DNA of 64,000 nucleotides from Synechococcus sp. MVIR-18-1 (GTDB lineage: Bacteria > Cyanobacteriota > Cyanobacteriia > PCC-6307 > Cyanobiaceae). Below are positions 1-8,963 of this stretch, piece by piece. Below the pieces are notes generated by a model. That model did no database searches and was not told the DNA's origin. It worked only from the letters and a program-made list of their open reading frames with translations. The DNA is taken from contig NZ_CP047942.1 in the NCBI RefSeq assembly GCF_014279835.1, positions 1,674,001 to 1,738,000 of the forward strand, written 5' to 3'. Within the stretch, counting starts at the first letter, position 1, and every line of letters starts with the position of its first letter. The position numbers and the translations under genes were made by a program.

Positions 1-226
1 GAGCAGGCACAGTTCGAGCGCGAAGGTGCGCTGCCGTGCCGCTGAGCGCCGTTGGCACAATGGCAAAGGTGCTGGTCGCCAGAGCCTGATGCGGGGTTAA
101 CCCCATCCAGAGCAACAAAGGGGCAAAAATCAAACCACCTCCAATCCCCAGCAGTCCGGCCAATCCCCCGGCAAGCAGTCCCAGAGGCACTACCAGCAGC
201 CAATCCAAAATCTCCATTCCGGCCAT
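1..226 (-). CDS. TauE/SafE-family sulfite/anion exporter, N-terminal part
   Basis: The reverse strand reads MAGMEILDWLLVVPLGLLAG and continues through a glycine-rich first membrane helix and a GIGGG motif, then an alanine/threonine-rich second helix. This is the usual opening of TauE/SafE (DUF81) permeases, inner-membrane proteins thought to export sulfite or other small anions. Only about 75 residues lie in the window; the gene continues past the left edge. The start could be the ATG at 226 or the one at 217. The 226 start overlaps by two bases the ATG of the divergent lipoate-ligase-like gene, so the promoters of the pair must lie inside each other's coding sequence. Substrate cannot be inferred. 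Confidence 0.8.
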   Translation of the reverse strand, partial: MAGMEILDWLLVVPLGLLAGGLAGLLGIGGGLIFAPLLLWMGLTPHQALATSTFAIVPTALSGTAAHLRARTVPA

Positions 227-1061
227 GTCGATACCTGCATCCTGCCGGTCTGAGTTCGGAACCCACGGCCGACTGATCCCAGCTGTCGCCGGCCAAGGTC
301 CAGACCATATGGCCTTTGACGCCCTGTTGCTGGAACAGTGCCAAACCACAAACAACCCTGGCCCCGTGCTCCGCTTTTATCTCTGGGAAGGGTCCTGGTT
401 GTCACTCGGGCGCCACCAGACACCACGGTCGAATCAATGGCTCGATCTGGTAAGCAATGGACGCTTGAAAATGGTCCGACGCCCTAGCGGTGGTGGGGCT
501 GTTTTGCATGGCGGCGGCCTGACCTACGCCCTGATCTGGCCGCATCCACCCCGACAGCGGCGCGAAGCGTATCGCAGGGTGAACGCCTGGATCTCCTCTG
601 GATTAGCGCGACTCGGCCTTGAGCTTCATCCAGGGGATGATCCAGCCCTCGCTGGAAGCCAAAATTGCTTCGCCAGCGCCACCACGGCAGATCTCGTGGA
701 TCCTTTGGGGCATAAACGCATTGGCAGTGCCCAGTTTTGGCAAAGGGGCCACCTCCTGCAGCACGGTGAAATCCCCTTGGCGCCGTCCCAACAGCTTTGG
801 GAAGACGTCTTTGGAGCAGCTCCACCTTGCTGGCAGCCCACAGCACCGTCTGCTGCCCGTGTTGAAGCAGCTCTTACCGAGGCGATTGCGGAGCTCTGGC
901 CAGAACTCAGCTGGTGCGTGACGCCAATAAGCGGCAGGGAACAGCAGCTCGTAACGGAACGGGCTGCTGATTATGAGGTCAACGATTCAGCGGTCTCATC
1001 CAACAATCCCGAGGCACGCATCGATGTCACCGCCTGGAGAAGCGGCAAGCCGAAGGGATAG
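225..1061 (+). CDS. Lipoate-protein ligase A-like protein (BPL/LplA/LipB fold)
   Basis: A 278-residue protein of the biotin/lipoate ligase fold. It has the N-terminal GPDHMAFDALLLEQ segment (compare NMALDEAL in LplA), then LGRHQ and the signature RRPSGGGAVLHGGGLTYAL, which forms the lipoyl-adenylate pocket. It would attach lipoate or octanoate to 2-oxoacid dehydrogenase or glycine-cleavage H protein domains. Start at 225 is chosen because the next ATG (309) would remove the first conserved strand. The last 91 bases overlap, tail to tail, the coding end of the M50 protease on the other strand, so the C-terminal tail may be poorly conserved. Substrate (lipoate, octanoate, or another acyl group) is not determined by the sequence. 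Confidence 0.8.
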   Translation: MSIPASCRSEFGTHGRLIPAVAGQGPDHMAFDALLLEQCQTTNNPGPVLRFYLWEGSWLSLGRHQTPRSNQWLDLVSNGRLKMVRRPSGGGAVLHGGGLTYALIWPHPPRQRREAYRRVNAWISSGLARLGLELHPGDDPALAGSQNCFASATTADLVDPLGHKRIGSAQFWQRGHLLQHGEIPLAPSQQLWEDVFGAAPPCWQPTAPSAARVEAALTEAIAELWPELSWCVTPISGREQQLVTERAADYEVNDSAVSSNNPEARIDVTAWRSGKPKG

Positions 1062-2236
1062 TCGTTTCGACGCCTAGAGGCTTCGAGAAGGGGAGCCGGC
1101 AATTTGAGGGACAACCCCTTCAAAACCGCTTCGCCCACATCACTGCGATCGAGAGTTCCGGAGGGCAGACCAGCAGCACCAGTCACAAGCAATCGTCCAT
1201 GCTCACTTTGCTCGAGTGCGAGAACGGCTTTCCAGAGTGGATCTGACTCTTGAAGAGAGGGAAGTTCAGCCAGCGGTCGCATGTGCTCCCCCACGGTCTG
1301 TCGATCCCAGTACTGAACGGAGAGGTCTTTGAGTGGCTGATCAGTGACGTATCCGAGCCAGCGCCCAGACCGGCAAACAAGCACCCAGTCGGGCAGGAGA
1401 TCCGTCTCAGACTCAGCTCCTCTCAGACGCATTTGGCTCAGGCTGCGCAAGCTCTGATCGGCTTCCAACACCCGAAAACGCTTGGAGGACGCAGGGCCAA
1501 CCGTCAGGCGCATCAAAAGTTGCTGCAACGCCAAGGTCTGGGTTTGTGAACGAGAGGCTCCCATTCCGAACCAGCCCAGCATCACAAGCCAAAGAGCCGT
1601 GAACCCACCACCACGAAGGAAGAGATAGACGCCCAGCATGATCGCGGTCAGCGAGAGAAGCCGCCCAGTGGCCGTTGCCACCTGAATCCCGCGGCGTTGG
1701 CTACCAGTGAATTGCCAAACCAAGGCTTTGAGAATCAAGCCTCCATCGAGGGGCAGTCCGGGCAGAAGGTTGAATAAAGCCAGAACCAAATTGAGATAGC
1801 CAAGTCTTTCAACAAGATTGCCCAGCAAGGGATTCGCATGACCCGCAGCATGCTGACTTGCCAGAAGAAAGCCAGCCAGCAGAAAGCTGACAGCTGGTCC
1901 TGCCGCGGCCACCCGAAACGATCCCATCGGCGTGGAGCATTCCCTCTCCACGCGAGCCACACCACCGAGCAGAAAAAGAGTGATGCTGACAACCTTGACG
2001 CCTTCTCTAAGCGCAACCAGAGAATGGCCGAGTTCGTGCAACAGCACCGAAACGAACAGTAGAAGGGCAGTGGCCAAACCCAACAACCAGCTCAAACCGG
2101 GGGAACCAGATGCACCCGGCAGAAGAGCTGCGTCTTGCTGAAAAACCAGGGTGAACAACACCAAAATGATGAACCAGCTGGGGTGGACCCTTAGCGGAAT
2201 GCCGCGAATCCGCATCAGCTGCCAGCCATCGCCCAT
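971..2236 (-). CDS. Site-2 protease family (M50) membrane metalloprotease with C-terminal CBS-like region
   Basis: 421 residues. Several hydrophobic helices carry HELGH at about residue 67 (zinc ligands and catalytic Glu) and NLLPGLPLDGG at about 156-166 (third zinc ligand Asp). Both are diagnostic of SpoIVFB/S2P-type intramembrane proteases, which cut membrane-anchored regulators. The soluble C-terminal half (about 230-400) resembles a pair of degenerate CBS domains, common in cyanobacterial and archaeal members and possibly a nucleotide-sensing region (inference). The start at 2236 gives MGDGWQLMRIRGIPLRVHPS; 2215 is an alternative. It is divergent from trpF and overlaps the lipoate-ligase-like gene by 91 bases at its 3' end. 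Confidence 0.85.
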   Translation of the reverse strand: MGDGWQLMRIRGIPLRVHPSWFIILVLFTLVFQQDAALLPGASGSPGLSWLLGLATALLLFVSVLLHELGHSLVALREGVKVVSITLFLLGGVARVERECSTPMGSFRVAAAGPAVSFLLAGFLLASQHAAGHANPLLGNLVERLGYLNLVLALFNLLPGLPLDGGLILKALVWQFTGSQRRGIQVATATGRLLSLTAIMLGVYLFLRGGGFTALWLVMLGWFGMGASRSQTQTLALQQLLMRLTVGPASSKRFRVLEADQSLRSLSQMRLRGAESETDLLPDWVLVCRSGRWLGYVTDQPLKDLSVQYWDRQTVGEHMRPLAELPSLQESDPLWKAVLALEQSEHGRLLVTGAAGLPSGTLDRSDVGEAVLKGLSLKLPAPLLEASRRRNDYPFGLPLLQAVTSMRASGLLDETAESLTS

Positions 2237-2310
2237 GGGCTCCTCCGTTGGGCACTGCCGTGGCCCGATCGCCCAATCCTAGAAAGGAACCACTCGAGCT
2301 CCTCGATCGA

Positions 2311-2994
2311 ATGTCCGAAGCGGCTCTCGCTCTGAAAATCTGTGGGCTCACCGACCGCTCTCAAGCCTGTTCCATCGCTGCTATGGGAGTGCAAGCGATC
2401 GGCGTGATCGGCGTGGACAAAACACCCCGTTTCGCCGCGGAGCCGCTCCGACGTGCCATCTTTGCGGAATTGAAAAAGCGGCATCCGGACGTCGAGCGCG
2501 TCTGGGTTGTCGCGGATCCCTCCGATCAAGCCATCCAAAGCGCACTTCAAGGCGATGGGGCACCAACGATCGTTCAACTGCATGGATCGGAAACGCCAGA
2601 GCGCTGCCTTCAGCTGAAGCAGCAGCATCCATCAGTGCGCTGGTGGAAAGCCCTGAGACTGCGCACAGAACAAGATTTGAGTGAACTGAGCTCCTTTGAA
2701 TCCCACAGTGATGCCCTGTTACTCGATGCCTGGAGCCCTGATCAACTTGGCGGCACAGGCCATCGCCTGGACCCAAGCTGGTTTACCCACTTGCATGACC
2801 AGCTCAAACCCAACACCGTTTGGTGGTTAGCTGGAGGAATCAGCGCTGAATGGGTCCCTGAACTTCTCAGGCTCGTTTTGCCCTACGGACTCGATGCCTC
2901 AAGCCGTCTTGAAGTGAAACCAGGAGTGAAAGACCTCAACAAAGTGCGCGCTCTTGTTCAAACCGTTCATGACAACAGACGACTTCGGCAATAA
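2311..2994 (+). CDS. trpF: Phosphoribosylanthranilate isomerase
   Basis: 227 residues of TIM-barrel type, opening with ALKICGLTD, the canonical TrpF N-terminus with the catalytic Cys. It also shows VQLHGSE, LLDAW (acid catalyst Asp) and a C-terminal phosphate-binding LDASSRLEVKPGVKD segment (GVDVSSGVE in others). It converts N-(5-phosphoribosyl)anthranilate to the carboxyphenylamino-deoxyribulose phosphate in tryptophan synthesis. The reading frame is open back to 2248, but the ATG at 2311 fits the family N-terminus. It stands alone rather than in a trp operon, as is usual in cyanobacteria. A small secreted protein follows 25 bases downstream. Confidence 0.93.
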   Translation: MSEAALALKICGLTDRSQACSIAAMGVQAIGVIGVDKTPRFAAEPLRRAIFAELKKRHPDVERVWVVADPSDQAIQSALQGDGAPTIVQLHGSETPERCLQLKQQHPSVRWWKALRLRTEQDLSELSSFESHSDALLLDAWSPDQLGGTGHRLDPSWFTHLHDQLKPNTVWWLAGGISAEWVPELLRLVLPYGLDASSRLEVKPGVKDLNKVRALVQTVHDNRRLRQ

Positions 2995-3019
2995 GTTGCG
3001 GTCAATTCAACCCATTTCC

Positions 3020-3517
3020 ATGGCCTATCGGGCTGCAGCATCTGTATTGCTTCTCTCATGGATCAGCCTTTTACCTGCAGCAACGCAAGCGCAGGGAATG
3101 CTTCCGGGTTGTCGCCTGGAAGGCGGAAGCTTGCAATGCGTGCCTGGGTTAACGGCAGATCCAGAACAACAAATCAACGTTCTCAATCAAGAGATCTCAA
3201 TAGATGTCCAGAGGGAAGGGAGGTTCACACAAACCATCCAAGGACTCAAGACATTTGTCTTGATCGGAGAGGCAAAGGAAGGAGAACTTCTTAAAGCAAA
3301 ATTTGATCTCCAGGGAGAGAAAATCAACAGCGTTGATATTCACTGGTACCAACGCCAAGGGGATGGTCATTGGAAATTAGTGTCTAATCGCAGCGAAGAA
3401 AACTATCGAATCAGCCAAGCCGATCGTGGTGGATCAGTCATGGCTGTGATGGTTGTCACAACTAATGATGGAGACGTGAAGAGGGTGAGCAGCAACGTAA
3501 TCGGTCCAATTCGATAA
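3020..3517 (+). CDS. Secreted protein of unknown function
   Basis: 165 residues. A clear signal peptide (MAYRAAASVLLLSWISLLPA, with a likely cut after ATQAQ) is followed by a mostly beta-type, polar domain with two Cys near its start (PGCRLEGGSLQCVPG) that may form a disulfide. I recognise no domain. The frame is open from 2954, inside the end of trpF, but the ATG at 3020 directly precedes the signal peptide and is preferred. It probably shares the trpF transcript (25-base gap). The neighbour on the other side, folE, converges with a 43-base gap. Confidence 0.7.
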   Translation: MAYRAAASVLLLSWISLLPAATQAQGMLPGCRLEGGSLQCVPGLTADPEQQINVLNQEISIDVQREGRFTQTIQGLKTFVLIGEAKEGELLKAKFDLQGEKINSVDIHWYQRQGDGHWKLVSNRSEENYRISQADRGGSVMAVMVVTTNDGDVKRVSSNVIGPIR

Positions 3518-3560
3518 CACCGTTTCAATCGTGCTGATCACCGTCAACTCAGCTTATAAA

Positions 3561-4304
3561 TCAGGTGCTGAGCATTGCTTCTTGGTGGCGAACCAACTCA
3601 AAGAATTCTTGCTTAAGGCTGGGATCATGACGGAAATCACCACGAACCACTGAGTTCACCATGCTGGTTTGTGGTTCTTTGACACCTCTCCATTTCATGC
3701 AGTAATGCTGAGCCTTGATGATGATGCCCAGACCCTGGGGAGCACACAGCCGCTCAATTTCGTCGGCAAGGATCATCACTGCCTCTTCCTGGATATGAGG
3801 CCTAGAGAACACCCAATCAGCCACACGGGTGAACTTTGAAAGACCAATCACACGCTCACCGGGCTTGATCCCGATCCAGCAATTCCCCATGATTGGAACG
3901 AGGTGGTGGGAACAAGCAGAGCGAACGCTTATGGGGCCAACGGTATAAATTTCGTCGAGTTGCTTGACGTTTGGAAAACTCGCAACTTTGGGTTGATGGT
4001 TGTAGCGACCCTTAAACACCTCACGGAGATACATCCGCGCCACACGCTCTGCCGTTTCAGCAGTGTTGTGATCGTTGTCGATGTCAATGACAAGGCTGCG
4101 CAGAAGCTCCCTGACTCGATCAGCAACCTCGTGCTCGAGCTCATCGAGCTCACCGGTTTCGATGAAGGCCGCAACGTTGTCATTCGCCAAGAAAGAAATA
4201 CCCTGATCAACGAGGCGTTGGCGGATTCTCTGTGAAACGGGTTGGACTCCAGCATTAAGTGAAGTCAAAGTCCCGTCTGAGATAGCAGGAATAGTAGAAG
4301 TCAT
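3561..4304 (-). CDS. folE: GTP cyclohydrolase I (type IA)
   Basis: 247 residues. The core SVRSACSHHLVPIMGNCWIG contains the zinc Cys and His ligands, followed by ERVIGLSKFTR and the third zinc ligand in AQHYCMKWRGV. It opens GTP to 7,8-dihydroneopterin triphosphate, the first step to folate and other pterins. The roughly 50-residue N-terminal extension before the catalytic core is polar and variable. It is the last gene of a minus-strand run (ado, aar, accA, SDR, folE) and lies 12 bases downstream of the SDR gene, so co-transcription is likely. A pterin carbinolamine dehydratase gene lies elsewhere in the window (57814-58113). Confidence 0.95.
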   Translation of the reverse strand: MTSTIPAISDGTLTSLNAGVQPVSQRIRQRLVDQGISFLANDNVAAFIETGELDELEHEVADRVRELLRSLVIDIDNDHNTAETAERVARMYLREVFKGRYNHQPKVASFPNVKQLDEIYTVGPISVRSACSHHLVPIMGNCWIGIKPGERVIGLSKFTRVADWVFSRPHIQEEAVMILADEIERLCAPQGLGIIIKAQHYCMKWRGVKEPQTSMVNSVVRGDFRHDPSLKQEFFELVRHQEAMLST

Positions 4305-4316
4305 GTCAGGGGTGTT

Positions 4317-5024
4317 TTAAAAGGCACCAGTAGCTGGCATCAAAGTGAGGTCTTCAACAATTTGCGTGGAAGGCTGTTGCGCTAGATGAAGAAGCGTAAC
4401 AGCAACTTGTTCTGCTGGAAGCATGGCACGGCGGTCGAACGTGCTCTGGACGGTTGGCGAATCCCAAAGTGGCGTATCAACAGCACCGAGGGTGAGCGTG
4501 CAGGCACGGATGCTGTGCACCCTTTCTTCTTCAGCGAGACAGCGCGTAAAGCTGGCTAAGGCTGCCTTCACCGTGCAGTAAGCACCCCAATTCGGGAAAG
4601 CATTTCGGGCCGCATGACTGCTGATGTTGATCACCAGTCCGCCTGCAGGGCGCATGGCAGGAACCACCTCAGCGCACATTTGAAACACACTGGTGAGATT
4701 GAGCTGCATCAACCAATTCCAGCGGTCCAAGGGCATCTCAAGCAACCCTCCTGTCCATGCAGCACCTGCGTTGTTGATCAATACAGATGGTGTAAGCCCC
4801 TGACTCAGCAATGTTTTGACCCCAGGAGCAATCTCCTCAGGCTTGGTGAGATCAACGGCTCCGTAAACGATGCGTTGACCTGTCGATGCCAATTCAGTCG
4901 CCAGAGATTGGAGAGAGGCTTCGCTGCGTGACAAGAGAATCAAATCCCAGCCAGCTTCAGCAAAAGCGAAAGCAGCACTGCGGCCAATGCCGCGCGATGC
5001 TCCGGTAATTAGTACAGAGGGCAA
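4317..5024 (-). CDS. Short-chain dehydrogenase/reductase (classical SDR)
   Basis: 235 residues. The Rossmann motif TGASRGIG is near residue 7, NNAG near 87, and the catalytic Ser and YCTVK (YxxxK) follow in the middle of the protein. It is an NAD(P)-dependent oxidoreductase of unknown substrate. Position is informative: it sits 24 bases after accA and downstream of aar and ado, so it may act on a fatty aldehyde/alcohol or 3-oxoacyl intermediate. It lacks features that would make it a convincing FabG. The start ATG at 5024 is followed directly by PSVLITGAS, leaving no room for a longer N-terminus. Confidence 0.88.
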   Translation of the reverse strand: MPSVLITGASRGIGRSAAFAFAEAGWDLILLSRSEASLQSLATELASTGQRIVYGAVDLTKPEEIAPGVKTLLSQGLTPSVLINNAGAAWTGGLLEMPLDRWNWLMQLNLTSVFQMCAEVVPAMRPAGGLVINISSHAARNAFPNWGAYCTVKAALASFTRCLAEEERVHSIRACTLTLGAVDTPLWDSPTVQSTFDRRAMLPAEQVAVTLLHLAQQPSTQIVEDLTLMPATGAF

Positions 5025-5048
5025 CGAGCCTCAGCGATCACGTCGATC

Positions 5049-6038
5049 CTAAGAAGCTGGATCGGCATTCGACGAGCTCGGATCAATGAAACGGCCCATC
5101 GCCCGAAACTTTCCGTAGCGCTGATCCCGCAATTCTTCGGGCGGAAGTGCCAAAAGCTCAGACAGATTCCGTTCGAGAGCTTCCCGCAGGGTTGCTCCCG
5201 CCTCAAGGGGGGCCCAATTGTTTCCACCTGATGGTTCCGCAAGCACCTCGTCAACCACACCAAGGCTGAGTAAGTCTTTGCCAGTAATTCGCAATGCCGC
5301 AGCCGCTTCCGGTGCTTTGGCTGCATCGCGCCAAAGGATCGAGGCGCAGGCCTCTGGACTCGCCACCGTATAAACGCTGTGTTCAAACATCAGCAGCCGG
5401 TCAGCAACACCAATTCCAAGTGCACCGCCAGATCCGCCTTCGCCAATCACCGTGGCAATAATTGGCACTCTCAGGCGGAACATCTCGCGGAGGTTGACAG
5501 CGATCGCTTCACCCTGCCCCTGCTCTTCGGCCAGCAAGCCGGCATAAGCACCAGGAGTATCGATAAAAGTAAGAATCGGCAGACCAAAACGATCGGCATG
5601 CTCCATCAATCGCAGGGCCTTGCGATATCCACCTGGGGTTGCCATCCCAAAGTTACGAGCCACGTTTTCCTTGGTATCACGCCCCTTTTGATGGCCCAAA
5701 ACCACCACCGAGCGTTCACCTAAGCGACCGAGGCCACCCACCAAAGCCTGATCGTCGCTCCCACGACGATCACCATGAAGCTCAATCCAGTCATCGCAGA
5801 ACATCTGAATAAAATCCAGAGTGCTCGGACGATGAGGATGGCGAGCTACCTGAATTTTCTGCGCAGGAGTCAGATTTTGAAAAATCTCTTCGCGTCTGCG
5901 AGCAGCAAGAGTTTCCAGCTGAAGCAACTGCTGGCTTACATCGACTTCTGAGTCCCTAGCTAACTGGCGGATCTGCTCAATCTGCTGTTCAAGCTCAATC
6001 AGGGGCTTTTCAAACTCAAGCAGGGGGCGACGTGCCAT
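5049..6038 (-). CDS. accA: Acetyl-CoA carboxylase carboxyltransferase, alpha subunit
   Basis: 329 residues. It opens with [18 protein letters not shown], the standard AccA start, and includes [45 protein letters not shown] and [11 protein letters not shown] (CoA-binding/oxyanion glycines). With AccD it transfers carboxyl from biotin to acetyl-CoA to make malonyl-CoA, the committed step of fatty-acid synthesis. It begins 20 bases after aar ends. The ado-aar-accA order is a known conserved cyanobacterial arrangement linking fatty-acid supply to hydrocarbon synthesis. No unusual features. Confidence 0.97.
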   Translation of the reverse strand: MARRPLLEFEKPLIELEQQIEQIRQLARDSEVDVSQQLLQLETLAARRREEIFQNLTPAQKIQVARHPHRPSTLDFIQMFCDDWIELHGDRRGSDDQALVGGLGRLGERSVVVLGHQKGRDTKENVARNFGMATPGGYRKALRLMEHADRFGLPILTFIDTPGAYAGLLAEEQGQGEAIAVNLREMFRLRVPIIATVIGEGGSGGALGIGVADRLLMFEHSVYTVASPEACASILWRDAAKAPEAAAALRITGKDLLSLGVVDEVLAEPSGGNNWAPLEAGATLREALERNLSELLALPPEELRDQRYGKFRAMGRFIDPSSSNADPAS

Positions 6039-6058
6039 GAAAACCGAATCTGTGAACG

Positions 6059-7102
6059 TCAGGCAGCGGCAGCCTGAAGCTGCCCCTGAAGATTGAGGGT
6101 CTTGAAACCATGCCGCATCGAGGCAGCACCAATGAAATCCATTTTTTCAAGGGTGATGTTGTTCCTACCCCAGCTGAAGTTGGTATGACAAGCCTCAAAC
6201 TCCAAAAGAATCGCCTCAGCAAAGCAAGCAAACATCTGACGTTGGGGCTTCTCCATCTCAGCAATTTCCATCATCGTCCAGCCGATATCTGATCCAAATT
6301 CGACAATGCCTCCCTTTAAGACGTGAACACCACCTTCACCTGCAACCCGCGAATCAAGATTTTTGGGGTAGCCGCCATCGATCATCAAGCAGGGTTTTTG
6401 CAAGCGATCCGCATCAATTTCCAAGGTGCGGGGCATGCTTGCCACCCAAACCACAACATCAGCCTCTGGAAGCGCTTCATCCAAGCTGAGGATGCGGCCG
6501 CCACCCAATTCCTCGCGTAGATCGGTAAGTGGCTGCTGCTGACGCGCGACCATAAGCAGCTCTTTAATTCCGGTGCGTTGCGTTAACCACCGACAAACTG
6601 CACTACCAATATCTCCTGTTGCTCCCACCACAGCAACCCGAGCCTTACTGAGGTCAATACCAAGCAAAGGAGCATTGATTTCAACCTGTCGACTGATGAC
6701 CCATGCCGTATGGGTGTTTCCAGTCGTAAACCGCTCCCATTCCAGCGTGGTACTGCGAATCGTTTGATGCTTTAGAAGGTTGAAGTTCTCGAAAATAATC
6801 GAGGTAAACCCCCCCAGAGCCGTGATGTTGATGCCTTTCTTTTGAGCCAACTCCATGGCGTTCAGCACCTTGCGCCTCGCTGTTTTAAAGCGGCTCAGCA
6901 TCTCTGGCACAAAGCAGGAATCGATATAGGCCCCTTCGATCGTTTTGCCTGTCAGGCTCGTGACTTCAAGATGCTCTACCAACTGAGGCGGTGCACTGCA
7001 CCAAACATCTAGATCACCCTCGGCGATGTGATCGAAACCCAGCTCCAAAGCCTTACGCCTAGCAGCTTCAAAACTGGTGGAATGTCCGATCAGACCAAAC
7101 AT
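6059..7102 (-). CDS. aar: Long-chain acyl-[acyl-carrier-protein] reductase (alkane pathway)
   Basis: 347 residues from the ATG at 7102. [12 protein letters not shown] is the invariant N-terminus of cyanobacterial AAR, and the 28 residues open upstream of it are unlike the family. It has [20 protein letters not shown], the NAD(P)-binding [13 protein letters not shown] and LSKARVAVV. It reduces acyl-ACP with NADPH to fatty aldehyde, the substrate of the neighbouring ADO. Together they make C15/C17 alkanes in thylakoid and cytoplasmic membranes. The 159-base gap from ado contains inverted repeats, and aar may have its own promoter. accA follows at 20 bases. Confidence 0.96.
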   Translation of the reverse strand: MFGLIGHSTSFEAARRKALELGFDHIAEGDLDVWCSAPPQLVEHLEVTSLTGKTIEGAYIDSCFVPEMLSRFKTARRKVLNAMELAQKKGINITALGGFTSIIFENFNLLKHQTIRSTTLEWERFTTGNTHTAWVISRQVEINAPLLGIDLSKARVAVVGATGDIGSAVCRWLTQRTGIKELLMVARQQQPLTDLREELGGGRILSLDEALPEADVVVWVASMPRTLEIDADRLQKPCLMIDGGYPKNLDSRVAGEGGVHVLKGGIVEFGSDIGWTMMEIAEMEKPQRQMFACFAEAILLEFEACHTNFSWGRNNITLEKMDFIGAASMRHGFKTLNLQGQLQAAAA

Positions 7103-7188
7103 GTGCTGCCGACGGTCGTACTTAAAAGTAGAAATCTGAACCGCATCAACCGAATCAGGCGATGGATTTCGCATCCACCTAAGCACGG

Positions 7189-7241
7189 GTCGGGTTCAGG
7201 GTGAACGGACAGGGTGGAAATTGACGCCTGTCAAACCCGAC
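7189..7241 (-). promoter_or_regulatory. Inverted repeats in the ado-aar intergenic gap
   Basis: Two nested symmetric elements lie between the ado stop and the aar start. GTCGGGTT at 7189-7196 is matched by its complement AACCCGAC at 7234-7241. A compact palindrome TTGACGCCTGTCAA occupies 7221-7234. On the minus strand the palindrome also contains a TTGACA that could be a -35 element, but I see no convincing -10 at the right distance. Possible roles are an operator, a processing/attenuation hairpin, or part of a separate aar promoter. No U-tract follows, so a classical terminator is unlikely. Confidence 0.4.
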
Positions 7242-7261
7242 ACCATTGGAGGTGAGCGCAG

Positions 7262-7990
7262 CTAGATCGCCAGTGCGGCTGCTGCCATGCGAGCAATGTC
7301 GCGGGAGCTAAACCCAATCTCGTTCAAAGCTTCCTGATAGGCAATCAGAAAATCTTCGATCAGATCTTCTTTTTCCATGTGCAGAACAGAAGCATCAGCA
7401 GCCACCTGCTCAAGCATCGAACGGATCAGCGGAAGATTCACTTTGTTCGCTTCCATCAACTCATCGCGGCTTGACTCGAAATTGGCTTTCAACCACTCTT
7501 GGCCGTAGTTGAGGTGGGTGTACTCATCCTTGACAACTCCTTCAGTGATTTTGCGGGCGAAGGGGTCTGCGACAGGGATATAAATGTGGTAAGCGGAGAT
7601 AGCAAAGGCCTCAATCAACAGGGCCTGAATTAGCAGACAGCTGACCACCTTCCCCTCTTTCAGAGCAGATTGGAAATTTCCATGCAGGGGAGCAAAAAAC
7701 TCGTGGGCGAAGGGCATGTCAGCCACAACGTCAAGGTTTTTTGCACAGGCGGTGAAGCCCTTCATGTGCTTCATTTCCATCTTCGCCAGCTTGGCGAGTT
7801 CCTCGGCCTGATCTGGGATCAGCGTGCCTAGGGACAGGTAGTTGTCATGTGCTTCCTGCTCACCTTCGATCACGATGGCATTGATGCGGCTGTAAGCATC
7901 CTTATAAGCATCCGTCGTGAAATCAGGTAGCTCTGCCAAACCCTGCTGATCGTCGAGCACAGCTACTGCTGTGGAGTCAAGGGTTGACAT
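7262..7990 (-). CDS. ado: Aldehyde-deformylating oxygenase (alkane synthase)
   Basis: 242 residues of ferritin-like di-iron protein. Iron ligands are visible as Glu in [10 protein letters not shown], ExxH in EMKHMKGF, Glu in [14 protein letters not shown] and ExxH in [18 protein letters not shown] converts the Cn fatty aldehyde from AAR to a Cn-1 alkane plus formate, using O2 and external electrons (ferredoxin). Length and motifs match the cyanobacterial family throughout. It is the first gene of the alkane block, separated from the upstream creatininase-like gene by 71 bases and from aar by 159 bases, consistent with its own promoter. Confidence 0.97.
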   Translation of the reverse strand: MSTLDSTAVAVLDDQQGLAELPDFTTDAYKDAYSRINAIVIEGEQEAHDNYLSLGTLIPDQAEELAKLAKMEMKHMKGFTACAKNLDVVADMPFAHEFFAPLHGNFQSALKEGKVVSCLLIQALLIEAFAISAYHIYIPVADPFARKITEGVVKDEYTHLNYGQEWLKANFESSRDELMEANKVNLPLIRSMLEQVAADASVLHMEKEDLIEDFLIAYQEALNEIGFSSRDIARMAAAALAI

Positions 7991-8061
7991 GATTCGCTTC
8001 CGGTTATCAGCAATGTTGACGACTGTAACCAGGGTTCACCTCAACGGACGTGCTTTAAGGG

Positions 8062-8907
8062 TCAGTTGCTAACCGCAACAGGTTGAGAAGGGGGCCATTC
8101 ACTAGCCAACAAACTGCCAAAAAGGTTCAGCCAATGGCTCACCAGGCAGCGTTCCAACGCTTCACCGCATTCGGCACTTGCGGCGCGTGAATCACCGATC
8201 ACACCACTAGTACTCAAGTCAGTCGTTAACCAAGCCGTAGGAGCCGCTCCTTCAAGACTCCAACCAGGCGGAGGAGTAGCGAGAGAGGAGGGCTGGCGAT
8301 GGTCACCGTCAACAGGCCTTGCATCACCCACCAACTCCGGCTCAAGCGCGAGCATCAAACTTGTCTCAGCCTGAGCGGCATGCAATCCGCCCCGTAACTC
8401 ATCCCCAGGAATCAACGCATCCAAACCGGGAACACCACTCCACAAGAAGCAGGGAAGAATCGCCATCGACGGCGATTGAACACGCAGTTCCCTAGCTGCA
8501 GCCTGCAGCAATCCGATTTGCCCACCATGGGCGTTGAACAACACCAAGCGCTTCACCCCTTGGGCACACAACTGCGTTCCCACCTCGATAATGAGCTGGG
8601 TTAACAATCCAGAGGTCAGGCTCAAGGTTCCAGGAAAACCTGAATGTTCTGGAGAGAACCCGATGGATTGTGAGGGAAGACTCCAAATCGGGGCGTGGGG
8701 CGCGAGCTGTGACAACACAGTGTCCAAAATCTGCTCAGCAAACAGAGCGTCTGTGGCAAGAGGGAGATGGGGGCCATGTTGTTCAAACGCTCCCATCGGC
8801 CAAACCACCGTTGAACGGGATTGCTGCAAGGCCTTCTCCGCCTCAGGCCAACTCAACCTGTCCAGGCGACGTGTCGCTGAAAGACCCAAGTGAGCTTGTG
8901 CAGTCAT
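8062..8907 (-). CDS. Creatininase-family metal-dependent amidohydrolase
   Basis: 281 residues. It has the family metal-binding pattern MGAFEQHGPHLPLATDALFA (Glu, His, Asp), LFNAHGGQIGLLQAAARELR and HAAQAETSLML (Glu). These enzymes hydrolyse cyclic or formyl amides (creatinine, mycofactocin precursors, FAPy pyrimidines in MfnB/ArfB-like relatives). The substrate here is unknown; cyanobacteria are not known to use creatinine, so a role in pterin, flavin or nucleotide catabolism is possible. It is divergent from the S1-domain gene (56-base gap) and upstream of ado in the same direction, but no functional link to alkane synthesis is evident. Confidence 0.85.
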   Translation of the reverse strand: MTAQAHLGLSATRRLDRLSWPEAEKALQQSRSTVVWPMGAFEQHGPHLPLATDALFAEQILDTVLSQLAPHAPIWSLPSQSIGFSPEHSGFPGTLSLTSGLLTQLIIEVGTQLCAQGVKRLVLFNAHGGQIGLLQAAARELRVQSPSMAILPCFLWSGVPGLDALIPGDELRGGLHAAQAETSLMLALEPELVGDARPVDGDHRQPSSLATPPPGWSLEGAAPTAWLTTDLSTSGVIGDSRAASAECGEALERCLVSHWLNLFGSLLASEWPPSQPVAVSN

Positions 8908-8963
8908 GAGCCGACATGCCTCCCATTTCCTGCCAGACTGGCTGATCGAGGATATTGAGACCC

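Noticed and set aside
484-846. 120-residue minus-strand frame inside the lipoate-ligase-like gene
   Set aside because: It opposes conserved ligase motifs and is Arg-rich with no domain pattern.
3548-3572. CTCAGC/GCTGAG inverted repeat near the folE stop as a terminator
   Set aside because: Stem is only six bases with a long loop and no T-run on either strand.
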